From Aeromicrobium phragmitis (lineage in GTDB: Bacteria; Actinomycetota; Actinomycetes; Propionibacteriales; Nocardioidaceae), in assembly GCF_003674095.1 (NCBI RefSeq), contig NZ_RDBF01000001.1, forward strand, positions 248,001-312,000: a DNA stretch of 64,000 bases. Reading direction: 5' to 3'. This document shows positions 39,068 through 46,308 of the stretch, one piece after another (within the stretch, counting starts at the first letter, position 1; each line of letters starts with the position of its first letter). A program made the position numbers and the translations under genes. The notes under the pieces were generated by a model. It was not told the origin of the DNA and searched no databases. It saw nothing but the letters and a program-made list of their open reading frames with translations.

Positions 39068-39352
39068 TCAGCTGGCCACGCGCTGCTCGAGGAGCTTCGC
39101 GCGTTCGGATTCGGTCAGGCCGCCCCACACTCCGTAGGGCTCCTGCACCCGCAGGGCGTGCTCACGGCACTGTTCGATCACCGGGCAGGTCGCGCACAAG
39201 GCCTTGGCGGCCTCTTCACGGCGCTGGCGCTTGGCGCCACGCTCAGCCTCCGGCGAGAAGAACACGGAGGAGTCAACGCCCATGCAGGCACCGTCCCACT
39301 GCCACTCGTAGGACTCGAGGATCGGGGACGGGAGTCGCTTGATGTTCACCAT
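39068..39352 (-). CDS. WhiB-family iron-sulfur regulator, WhiB3/WhiD-like
   Basis: This 94-aa protein has the four cluster-ligand cysteines Cys23, Cys53, Cys56 and Cys62, then EPYGVWGGLT, the turn motif used with the sigma factor. The stretch WQWDGACMGVDSSVFF and the APEAERGAK-type region resemble mycobacterial WhiB3 and Streptomyces WhiD more than other WhiB subfamilies. These proteins bind a [4Fe-4S] cluster and the principal sigma factor. The ATG at 39352 has GGAAGG upstream. It is divergent from the MerR gene; the gap is 113 bp. Confidence 0.88.
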   Translation of the reverse strand: MVNIKRLPSPILESYEWQWDGACMGVDSSVFFSPEAERGAKRQRREEAAKALCATCPVIEQCREHALRVQEPYGVWGGLTESERAKLLEQRVAS

Positions 39353-39442
39353 GCTGCAGGCCTTCCACGAGAAAGTTCTGATCCGACGTCGCGGCTGGCT
39401 GTTCAACCCCGAGTACGATGCAATGACGATAAACTTACTCAA

Positions 39443-39476
39443 AACTTGTTCACAAGGGCAAGTCCGTGAACAAGTT
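39443..39476. promoter_or_regulatory. 11-bp inverted repeat over the merR start
   Basis: AACTTGTTCAC (39443-39453) and GTGAACAAGTT (39466-39476) form a perfect inverted repeat with a 12-nt spacer. The second arm contains the merR GTG. It is a candidate operator for the MerR protein or a factor acting at the divergent merR/whiB promoters; the arms also resemble DnaA boxes (TTGTTCACA). Confidence 0.6.
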
Positions 39477-40449
39477 CGCAACGGATCGTGACGAGATGAA
39501 GGCGGAGAACGGACCTGTGGCTTCCTCGGATTCCGCCCAGAATGACGCGCCATGGCGCCGTTCGGGCGAGGTCACATGGAGTGTTGGAACTGTTGCAGAA
39601 CGTCTCCAAACTTCCGCATCAACCTTGCGCACCTGGGATCGTCGCTACGGTCTGGGGCCCACCCTCCGCACCAGCGGAGGCCACCGTCGGTACTCGTCAC
39701 TGGACATCGACCGGGTCGACCTCATGCGCCGGCTGCTGGCCCGCGGGGTCGCCGCGCAGGAGGCCGCTCAAGTCGCCAAGCAGCTCGCCGGCGACAACTC
39801 GCCCACCGACTTGACCGGCGAGCCGGCTCAATCGCCGCATCACCACAACGCGACCGTGAACGAGTTCGTCGAGGCGGCGCATCGGTTCGACGGCCGCGAG
39901 CTCACTCGCATCGCCACCACCGCACTGCGAGACCTCAGCACCGTCGAAGCCTGGGAACACGTCTTCGTTCCCGCCTTCGTCGCGATCGGTGAGCAGTGGG
40001 CGGAAGGCCATCTCGGTGTTGAGGGCGAGCACCTGGCCAGCTCGGTGCTGTCCTCGGCGCTGCGTGCGCACGCGCGGCGGCAGTCGCTGCCCGACCTCGC
40101 TCGCCCCGCGACGGTCGTGCTGGCCAGCGCGGAGGAGGACCAGCACGCTCTGCCGGTGATGGCACTCGAGGCTGCGCTCAGCGAGCATGGTCTCGCCGCG
40201 CTCGAACTCGGGCCGAGACTCCCCGCAGCGGCCCTGCGGAGTTTGCTGGAGACGATGCGACCCCAGGTGCTCTTCTTGTGGGCCTCCCTTCAGCGGCCGC
40301 CGCGCGATCCCATGCTGGAGGTGTTGGAGAAGGCCGAGGAGGACACGCTCGTGGTACTCGGCGGGCCGGGCTGGCCGCGGGAGGCTTCTCCCGCGAGCGG
40401 CATCCGCGAAGCCGTCGAGATGGTGCTGTCGCGAGCCCTCGCACCCTGA
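39466..40449 (+). CDS. MerR-family regulator with B12-binding domain, CarH/LitR-like
   Basis: This 327-aa protein has a disordered start, a MerR helix-turn-helix at about 37-100 (VGTVAERLQTSASTLRTWDR, then GGHRRYSS), a helical bundle (about 125-205) and a Rossmann-type C-terminal domain (about 213-327). The bundle contains Trp178 followed by nine residues and Glu188-His189 (the Wx9EH motif of CarH photoreceptors). The C-terminal domain has DQH (225-227) at the place of the cobalamin-ligating E/DxHxxG, but the Gly is Pro230. A light-sensing, adenosylcobalamin-binding repressor is therefore plausible but not proven. The GTG start is uncertain because an inverted repeat covers it; Met11 is an alternative. 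Confidence 0.78.
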   Translation: MNKFATDRDEMKAENGPVASSDSAQNDAPWRRSGEVTWSVGTVAERLQTSASTLRTWDRRYGLGPTLRTSGGHRRYSSLDIDRVDLMRRLLARGVAAQEAAQVAKQLAGDNSPTDLTGEPAQSPHHHNATVNEFVEAAHRFDGRELTRIATTALRDLSTVEAWEHVFVPAFVAIGEQWAEGHLGVEGEHLASSVLSSALRAHARRQSLPDLARPATVVLASAEEDQHALPVMALEAALSEHGLAALELGPRLPAAALRSLLETMRPQVLFLWASLQRPPRDPMLEVLEKAEEDTLVVLGGPGWPREASPASGIREAVEMVLSRALAP

Positions 40450-40462
40450 CTAGGGTGTCGGC

Positions 40463-41266
40463 ATGACCGCACCGCACGTCGACCTCGACATCGAGGGCCC
40501 GATCGCCCGCGTCTGGCTCAATCGACCCGACAAGCTCAACGGCATCACCTTCGAGATGCTCGACGGCCTCGTGCAGGCGGCCGACCGCATCGAGCGCGAC
40601 CGCTCGGTCCGGGCCGTCATCCTCGAGGGGCGCGGGCCGTCCTTCTGCTCGGGGCTCGACTTCGGGCGCGTCATGACCAACCGACGCGAGGTGTTCAAGC
40701 GTTTCCTCCCGCACCCGGTGCGCGGCACGAACGGCTTCCAACGGCCGCTCTGGGCGTGGCGTGAGCTGCCGGTCCCAGTCGTCGCGGTGACGCGCGGTCA
40801 CGTCTTCGGCGGCGGTATCCAACTCGCGCTCGCCGCGGACTTCCGGATCACGACTCCGGACTGTCAGTGGTCGGTCATGGAAGCCAAATGGGGCCTCGTC
40901 CCGGACATGAGCGGCACCGTCGCCCTGGCCGAGTTGGTGCCCGCCGACCTCGCCAAGCGCCTCGTCATGACCGGCGAGATCTTCAGCGGCGAGCGTGCTG
41001 CCGAGTACGGCATCGCCTCGCAGGTCGCAGAGGATCCGGGCAAGGCGGCACTCGAGCTCGCCGAGGTCCTGATGGAGCGCTCGCCCGACTCGGTCGCCGC
41101 CTCAAAACGGCTGCTCGACCAGACGCGGCACAGCGCGCCGCGCCGCGCGTTCCGGTTGGAGCGCCGATTCCAGCGGGCGATGATGAAGTCCCCCAACACC
41201 CGTGAAGCGCGCCGGGCGGGCCAGGAGAAGGACGCACCGAGGTTCGGTCCGCGCACCCTCCGCTGA
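40463..41266 (+). CDS. crotonase/enoyl-CoA hydratase family protein
   Basis: This 267-aa protein has the crotonase pattern LNRPDKLNGITFEML, GRGPSFCSGLDFGRV, RGHVFGGGIQLALAADFRI and MEAKWGLVPDMSGTVAL. The last stretch has Asp at the isomerase-type position, so an isomerase role is as likely as hydratase. The ATG at 40463 follows TAGGGT (40451-40456) and 6 nt, with no Shine-Dalgarno. It lies 13 bp after merR. The substrate is unknown. Confidence 0.87.
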   Translation: MTAPHVDLDIEGPIARVWLNRPDKLNGITFEMLDGLVQAADRIERDRSVRAVILEGRGPSFCSGLDFGRVMTNRREVFKRFLPHPVRGTNGFQRPLWAWRELPVPVVAVTRGHVFGGGIQLALAADFRITTPDCQWSVMEAKWGLVPDMSGTVALAELVPADLAKRLVMTGEIFSGERAAEYGIASQVAEDPGKAALELAEVLMERSPDSVAASKRLLDQTRHSAPRRAFRLERRFQRAMMKSPNTREARRAGQEKDAPRFGPRTLR

Positions 41267-41304
41267 CGCCGGACGGCGCGAGGACGCCCGGTAGGGTGGG
41301 CGGC

Positions 41305-42063
41305 GTGAGTGACAAGGGCAAGAAGGTCGCCGATCAGTACGACCGCGGCTACGACTACACGAAGTACTGGGACAACCGCGACTACGAGCACGCTGCCGAG
41401 GAGATCGCGATTCGCCGGCTGCTCGACGGCCAGCGTTTCGAGCGCGCCGCCGACGTCGGCGGCGGCTTCGGCCGGCTCTCCCTGCTGCTGCGCGAGTATG
41501 CCGACCACGTCACCCTCGCCGAGCCCAGCCGCACCCAGCTCGACGCCGCGGCGACGCTGCTGGAGGGCACCGACATCGCCCAGGTCCAGATGCAGGCCGA
41601 CGACCTGAAGTTCGCCGACGGGGAGCTGGACCTCCTGACCATGGTGCGCGTCATGCACCACATCCCCGAGCCGTCGGCCGAGTTCGCCGAGATCGCGCGG
41701 GTGTTGCGTCCCGGCGGCACCGCGATCATCGAGGTCGCCAACCTCGGACACTTCAAGAACCGCCGCAAGTACAAGAAGCTCGGCCAGCCGCTGCCGACCG
41801 AGCCGGTCAGCATCCGCACCGCGCCGGCGGACGAGCCCGATGCGATCGCCTTCGTCAACCACAACATCGACACCGTGCTCACGCAGCTGGCCGCCGCCGA
41901 ACTGGTGCTCACCGACAAGCTCTCGGTCAGCAACCTGCGCAGCCAGACGCTGAAGAAGTACCTCCCGATCGGCGTTATGACCACGCTCGAGAAGTTTGCT
42001 CAGCGTCCGCTCGCGCGCAAGGACTTCGGCCCGTCGATCTTCCTCAAACTGCGTCGGCGCTGA
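41305..42063 (+). CDS. class I SAM-dependent methyltransferase
   Basis: This 252-aa protein has the SAM motif I AADVGGGFGRLSLLL, acidic motif II (HVTLAEPSRTQL), motif III (LDLLTMVRVMHHI) and PGGTAIIEVANL. It is a UbiE/COQ5-like small-molecule methyltransferase whose substrate is unknown. A TAGGGT lies 7 nt before the GTG at 41305; the ATG-like extension three codons upstream would overlap the promoter. Its stop overlaps the YigZ gene start (CTGA). Confidence 0.85.
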   Translation: MSDKGKKVADQYDRGYDYTKYWDNRDYEHAAEEIAIRRLLDGQRFERAADVGGGFGRLSLLLREYADHVTLAEPSRTQLDAAATLLEGTDIAQVQMQADDLKFADGELDLLTMVRVMHHIPEPSAEFAEIARVLRPGGTAIIEVANLGHFKNRRKYKKLGQPLPTEPVSIRTAPADEPDAIAFVNHNIDTVLTQLAAAELVLTDKLSVSNLRSQTLKKYLPIGVMTTLEKFAQRPLARKDFGPSIFLKLRRR

Positions 42064-42701
42064 ACAGCTACCGGACGATCGATCTCGGCGTCGGCGAGTC
42101 CGCCGCGGCCGAGATCGAGATCAAGCGCTCCCGATTCCTCGCCCAGGCCTGCCGGGTCGAGTCCGAAGAGCACGCCCGTGCCTTCATCGCCGACGTACGG
42201 GCAGCCCACCACGACGCACGGCACCACTGCACCGCGTTCGTCATCGGCGCGCGCGGTGACCTGCAGCGCTCCAACGACGACGGGGAACCTGCCGGCACCG
42301 CCGGTCGGCCCATGCTCGAGGTCGTCACCGGCCGCGAGCTGAGCGACGTGGTCGTGGTCGTCACCCGCTGGTTCGGCGGCATCCTCCTCGGCGCCGGCGG
42401 ACTCGTCCGGGCCTACGGCGACGCGACGACGGCGGTGCTCGACCGGGCCGGAGTCCGCCGCCGCGTGGAACTCGCCCTCGGTGCGGTGGCCGTGCCGATG
42501 GCCGACGCAGGAGCGTTCGAGCACCGGCTTCGCCAAGCCACCGACGTCGTCGACGTCCGTTACGAAGGTGCGGTGACCTTCACCGTGGCCGCCCCGGACC
42601 TGGAGGAACTCGGCCGTCAGCTCGCCGCGTGGAGCTCGGGTAGCATCCGGATCGAGCCGATGGGTTCGCAGTGGAGGGACGTCCCGAACCGGACCGTGTG
42701 A
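42060..42701 (+). CDS. YigZ/IMPACT-family protein with a probable CTG start
   Basis: The reading frame matches the IMPACT (YigZ) family from residue 2: NSYRTIDLGVGES, IEIKRSRFLAQACRVESEE, HHDARHHCTAFVIG, NDDGEPAGTAGRPMLEVV, VVVVTRWFGGILLGAGGLVRAYGDA, and a C-terminal DUF1949-like part. The first ATG in the frame (42312) would delete the first 84 residues of the conserved domain. No ATG, GTG or TTG lies in frame from there to well inside the previous gene. The CTG at 42060 overlaps the methyltransferase TGA as CTGA, the same 4-bp overlap other genes here use with ATG or GTG, giving a 213-aa protein. The function is unknown; family members affect translation stress. Confidence 0.82.
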   Translation: MNSYRTIDLGVGESAAAEIEIKRSRFLAQACRVESEEHARAFIADVRAAHHDARHHCTAFVIGARGDLQRSNDDGEPAGTAGRPMLEVVTGRELSDVVVVVTRWFGGILLGAGGLVRAYGDATTAVLDRAGVRRRVELALGAVAVPMADAGAFEHRLRQATDVVDVRYEGAVTFTVAAPDLEELGRQLAAWSSGSIRIEPMGSQWRDVPNRTV

Positions 42702-42747
42702 TCAGGATCGCAAGGCGCCGACCGTCGATCCGGGGGAGGATGACGAC

Positions 42748-43500
42748 GTGGACAGCAGTTCGAGTGACCGGTCGGCTCTGGTCATCGTGCCGACCTACAA
42801 CGAGCGCGACAGCATCGTCACCACGCTGCGGCGCATCCTGACCGCCTCGGACGCCGACGTGCTCGTCGTCGACGATGCGAGCCCGGACGGCACGTCGCAA
42901 CTGGTCCGCGACCTCGCCGAACCACGCGTCCATGTGCTGGATCGCCCCGGAAAGCTCGGATTGGGAACGGCCTACGTCGACGGGTTCGGCTGGGGGTTGT
43001 CACGCGGCTACGGTGTCGTGGTCGAGATGGACGCCGACGGCTCGCACCCCGCCGATCGGCTGCAGCCGCTCATCGATGCCGTCCGTGAGGGGCAGGCGGA
43101 CCTGGCGATCGGCTCGCGCTGGGTGAAGGGCGGCAGCGTCGTCGATTGGCCGCGGTATCGCGAGGTGCTGAGCCGCGGCGCGAACGCCTACGCCCGCGTG
43201 TTGCTCGGCCTCTCGGTGCACGACGCGACCGCCGGCTTCCGTGCCTTCTCGGCCGAGCTGCTGCGACGCTTCAACCTCGCCGGCGTCCACTCACAGGGCT
43301 ACTGCTTCCAGATCGACATGACCGTGCGCGCGCGTGACCTCGGCGCTCGCATCGTCGAGATTCCGATCGCGTTCCGCGAGCGTGAGCACGGCGTCTCCAA
43401 GATGAGCGCGTCGATCATCCTCGAGGCCATGCTGCGGGTGACCTGGTGGGGCTTGCGTCGGCTGACGGGGCGACGGCTGCAGGAACCGGCCCCGGCCTGA
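42748..43500 (+). CDS. polyprenol-phosphate mannose synthase-type GT2
   Basis: This 250-aa glycosyltransferase has the GT-A features VIVPTYNERDSIV, VLVVDDASPDGTSQLV, the metal motif EMDADGSHPADRL, GSRWVKGGSVVDWP and YCFQIDMTVRARDLGARIVEIPIAFREREHG, as in Ppm1/DPM. It transfers mannose from GDP-mannose to polyprenol phosphate for glycolipids or protein mannosylation. It has no C-terminal membrane domain, so it acts at the inner membrane face like the catalytic part of Ppm1. The GTG has GGGGGAGGA about 8 nt upstream. Confidence 0.92.
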   Translation: MDSSSSDRSALVIVPTYNERDSIVTTLRRILTASDADVLVVDDASPDGTSQLVRDLAEPRVHVLDRPGKLGLGTAYVDGFGWGLSRGYGVVVEMDADGSHPADRLQPLIDAVREGQADLAIGSRWVKGGSVVDWPRYREVLSRGANAYARVLLGLSVHDATAGFRAFSAELLRRFNLAGVHSQGYCFQIDMTVRARDLGARIVEIPIAFREREHGVSKMSASIILEAMLRVTWWGLRRLTGRRLQEPAPA

Positions 43501-43501
43501 C

Positions 43502-44026
43502 TCAGAGGTCGAGCCGCGCCAGCACGTCGCGAACGTGGTCGAGCGCGCGCGGATCGGTGAACCCCGACGTGTCGTCGAAGTAGAGGCCGTCGCCGATCAG
43601 CTGGATCGTGCGGGCCAGCGCCTCGTCGCCGAGGTGGTCGCTGAGCACCGCGAACCACTGGTCGCGCAACTCAGCGAGTGCGTGGCTGGCGCGCTCGTCG
43701 TTCTCCTGGGCGATCCGGGCGGCGGCGATGAGCGCGCGATCGAACGCCGAGCCGGAGTCGACCGACGTCTCGAGGTAGTAGTCGACGGGTCCTTGGGGGG
43801 CGGCCTGCATGGCGACGGCGTCACGTTCGCCCATGAGCCGCATCCGATCGAGCATCCCCTCGACCAGTTCGTCCTTGCTGTGGAAGTGGTAGAGAAGGCC
43901 GCCCTTCGAAACGCCGGCCTCGGCGGCGACGGCGTCGAGAGTCGCGGCACGGCTGCCCTCGGTGACCAGGAGGGTCTCGAACGCGTCGAGAAGTCTGTCG
44001 CGGGTGGAGGGCTCCTCGGGCGGCAT
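43502..44026 (-). CDS. TetR-family regulator, divergent from DHA2 exporter
   Basis: This 174-aa repressor has the helix-turn-helix RDRLLDAFETLLVTEGSRAATLDAVAAEAGVSKGGLLYHF and a TetR_C-type ligand domain. The ATG at 44026 is confirmed by TACACT (44038-44033) exactly 6 nt upstream on the minus strand; a far longer open frame upstream is a GC artefact. A perfect palindrome lies between it and the exporter and covers the exporter -10 box. Likely QacR-like control of efflux. Confidence 0.88.
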   Translation of the reverse strand: MPPEEPSTRDRLLDAFETLLVTEGSRAATLDAVAAEAGVSKGGLLYHFHSKDELVEGMLDRMRLMGERDAVAMQAAPQGPVDYYLETSVDSGSAFDRALIAAARIAQENDERASHALAELRDQWFAVLSDHLGDEALARTIQLIGDGLYFDDTSGFTDPRALDHVRDVLARLDL

Positions 44027-44078
44027 GCCCCGAGTGTAGGCGATCACGTGTTCAGCCTCATATTCCAAGACGTTTGAA

Positions 44079-44104
44079 TACTGTACCGTCTGGACGGTAC
44101 AGTA
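44079..44104. promoter_or_regulatory. TetR operator over the exporter -10 box
   Basis: Perfect 11-bp inverted repeat TACTGTACCGT / ACGGTACAGTA with spacer CTGG (44079-44104). The right arm contains the exporter -10 box TACAGT (44098-44103), so bound repressor would block polymerase directly. A weaker, partly symmetrical site (TATTCCAA / TTTGAATA) lies at about 44061-44080. Confidence 0.85.
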
Positions 44105-44110
44105 ACCTGC

Positions 44111-45619
44111 ATGACCATGATCGAGACGACTGGGCGCCTGCGCGCCGGACGGCGCGAGTGGCTGGCGCTCGCGGTGCTGATGATCCCCGTCCTTCTGGTG
44201 TCGGTCGACAACACGGTCTTGAGCTTCGCGCTGCCGGAGATCAGCAGGGATCTTCGGCCCACGGGCACGCAGTTGCTGTGGATCGTCGACCTGTACGCCC
44301 TCATGCTCGCCGGTCTGCTCATCGCCATGGGCTCGATCGGCGATCGCCTCGGCCGCCGCAAACTGCTCGTCGCGGGCGCGGTCGGTTTCGGTGTCGCGTC
44401 CTTGGTGGCGGCGCGCGCGGAGAGCGCGGAGATGCTCATCGCCGCGCGCGGCCTGCTCGGCTTCTTCGGTGCGACGCTGATGCCGTCGACGCTCTCGATC
44501 ATCCGTAACGTCTTCGTGGACGCCCGCGACCGGCGGATCGCCATCGCGACGTGGGCCGCGATGTTCTCCGGCGGCGCCGCCCTCGGCCCGATCGTCGGCG
44601 GCTGGCTGCTCGAGCACTTCTGGTGGGGCTCGGTCTTCCTCATCAACGTGCCCCTCATCGTGCTGTTCGTGCCGCTCGCGCTGGTACTGCTGCCCGAGTC
44701 GCGCGACCCGAATCCCGGCCCGCTGGATCTGCCGTCGATCCTGCTGTCGATGCTGGCCATGATCCCTGCGGTCTTCGCGATCAAGCACGGCGCAAAGTAC
44801 GGCCTCGACGACGTCGTCCTCGCGTCGCTGGGGCTGGCGGTCGGTGCGGGCTGGTTGTTCGTCCGGCGTCAGCGCCATCGCGAGAACCCGATGCTCGACG
44901 TCACCCTGTTCGGCAATCGCGTCTTCACCGGGGCCATCGTCGCCAACATGCTGAGTCTCATGGGCCTGGCCGGGTTCCTCTTCTTCGGGTCGCAGCTGTT
45001 GCAACTCGTCATCGGCCTGTCACCCATGAACGCCGCGATGGTGCTGCTCCCGGGTTTGCTCGTCACCGTCGCCTTCGGTTTCATCGCGGTGCGGCTCGTC
45101 GAGCGCTTCCCGGTCCGGGTGCTCGTGAGCGGCAGTTTCCTGGCCTCGTCGCTCGGCTACGCGATCGCCGCGTTCACCGGACACCCGACGGTCATGAGCG
45201 TGCTCATCGCCTTCGCGATCATGGGCATCGGCATCGGCATGGCCGAGACGCTCACCAACGACCTCATCCTGGCGAGCGTCCCGGTGCACAAAGCCGGTGC
45301 GGCGTCGGCGATCTCGGAGACGGCCTACGAGGTGGGGGCGGTGCTCGGAACCGCCGTGCTGGGCAGCGTGCTCACCGCGACGTACCGCGACCAGCTGACG
45401 GTGCCGGCCGAACTCGCCTACGGCGAGCGCGCACACGCGTTCGAGACGCTGGGCAGCACGATGGAGTACGCCGCGAAGTACCCGAACACGCTCGGCGAGC
45501 AGCTGGCCGAGTCCGCGACGCAGGCCTTCGACCTCGGCGTGCAGTTGACCTCGGGTACCGCGATCCTCGTGGCCCTCGGTGCCGCGCTCGTCTCCTGGCG
45601 AGCGTTCCGCCACCTCTGA
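44111..45619 (+). CDS. DHA2-family drug/H+ antiporter (MFS)
   Basis: This 502-aa protein has about 14 membrane helices. MFS motif A reads GSIGDRLGRRKLLVAGA, and the DHA2 pattern SVDNTVLSFALPEISRDL plus GGAALGPIVGGWLLEHFWWG is QacA/SmvA-like. It exports cationic or hydrophobic compounds. The ATG at 44111 lies 7 nt after TACAGT, with no Shine-Dalgarno. Controlled by the divergent TetR. A 71-bp palindrome follows. Confidence 0.92.
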   Translation: MTMIETTGRLRAGRREWLALAVLMIPVLLVSVDNTVLSFALPEISRDLRPTGTQLLWIVDLYALMLAGLLIAMGSIGDRLGRRKLLVAGAVGFGVASLVAARAESAEMLIAARGLLGFFGATLMPSTLSIIRNVFVDARDRRIAIATWAAMFSGGAALGPIVGGWLLEHFWWGSVFLINVPLIVLFVPLALVLLPESRDPNPGPLDLPSILLSMLAMIPAVFAIKHGAKYGLDDVVLASLGLAVGAGWLFVRRQRHRENPMLDVTLFGNRVFTGAIVANMLSLMGLAGFLFFGSQLLQLVIGLSPMNAAMVLLPGLLVTVAFGFIAVRLVERFPVRVLVSGSFLASSLGYAIAAFTGHPTVMSVLIAFAIMGIGIGMAETLTNDLILASVPVHKAGAASAISETAYEVGAVLGTAVLGSVLTATYRDQLTVPAELAYGERAHAFETLGSTMEYAAKYPNTLGEQLAESATQAFDLGVQLTSGTAILVALGAALVSWRAFRHL

Positions 45620-45631
45620 GCTCGCGCTGAG

Positions 45632-45702
45632 CACCCCGTGAGTGTGACGTTTAGCAGGTCAAATCGCCCGATTCGCCTGCCAAACGTCACACTCAGGGGG
45701 TG
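45632..45702. repeat. 71-bp near-perfect palindrome
   Basis: Arms 45632-45658 and 45676-45702 are 27 nt each and pair at 25 of 27 positions (CACCCCGTGAGTGTGACGTT...), with a 17-nt centre that is itself a small inverted repeat (AATC...GATT). It lies in the 94-bp gap between convergent MFS and TetR genes. It can act as a bidirectional terminator, but its length and internal order resemble a REP-type or mobile palindrome. Confidence 0.85.
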
Positions 45703-45713
45703 CGGTTCCCGAT

Positions 45714-46262
45714 TTACCCGAGCAGGGCGGAGCGGGCCATCCGGGCGAGGAGCGAGCGCATCGCGGGCGCGCTGAGGCGGGCGCTGTGGGGCGTGGAGTT
45801 CAACAGGCCGAACGCGGCCTGCACGGCAGCGCGGGCGGTGGCCCGGTCGAGCTCGGGGCGCAGCTCGCGCACGACCTGCACCCAGACGTCGATGTAGGCG
45901 AGCTGCGTTCGCCGAACCCGTTCGCGCGCCTCGGCGTCGAGGCTGGACCACTCGCGCTCCTGCACGACGATGAGCGCAGGGTGCGACAGCGCGAAGTCGA
46001 CGTGCCAGTCGATCAGTGCGTCGAGCGCGGAACTCGCGTCGTCGGCCGCGTCGCGCCGCCGCGTTCCCTCGTCGAGGAGCCGGTCGCTGATCGACACGAG
46101 CGACTGGCGCAGCAGGTCGGCCTTGCCGGAGAAGTGCTTGTAGAGCGCCGGCCCCGAGATGCCGCACGCCTCGCCGATGTCGTGCACTGTGACGCCGTGG
46201 AATCCCCGCTCGGCGAACAACGTCGCCGCGGTGTCGAGGATCTGCTCCTGCCGGGTCGTCAC
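45714..46262 (-). CDS. TetR-family regulator of the acyl-CoA carboxylase operon
   Basis: This 182-aa protein has the helix-turn-helix QEQILDTAATLFAERGFHGVTVHDIGEACGISGPALYKHF. The GTG at 46262 follows TAGGCT (46274-46269) and 6 nt on the minus strand, so it is probably leaderless. It is divergent from the carboxylase operon, and a perfect inverted repeat between them covers the carboxylase -10. Function analogous to leucine/isovalerate or acyl-CoA responsive regulators is inferred. Confidence 0.87.
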   Translation of the reverse strand: MTTRQEQILDTAATLFAERGFHGVTVHDIGEACGISGPALYKHFSGKADLLRQSLVSISDRLLDEGTRRRDAADDASSALDALIDWHVDFALSHPALIVVQEREWSSLDAEARERVRRTQLAYIDVWVQVVRELRPELDRATARAAVQAAFGLLNSTPHSARLSAPAMRSLLARMARSALLG

Positions 46263-46281
46263 AGCGGCAGCCTAGCGCACT

Positions 46282-46303
46282 GAGGTTAATGACTGTTAAC
46301 CTC
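46282..46303. promoter_or_regulatory. TetR operator over the carboxylase -10 box
   Basis: Perfect inverted repeat GAGGTTAA (46282-46289), spacer TGACTG, TTAACCTC (46296-46303). The right arm includes TAACCT (46297-46302), the -10 hexamer 6 nt before the carboxylase GTG, so repressor binding excludes polymerase. It also lies just upstream of the TetR gene's own promoter. Confidence 0.87.
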
Positions 46304-46308
46304 GCGGT

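Noticed and set aside
42312-42701. ATG start for the YigZ protein at 42312
   Set aside because: It would begin in the middle of the conserved domain, losing the IKRSRF and HHDARHHC blocks.
43502-45004. A 500-codon minus-strand frame containing a TetR domain only at its end
   Set aside because: The first 326 codons are antisense to the MFS gene and compositionally non-protein-like. TACACT-N6-ATG at 44026 marks the real start.
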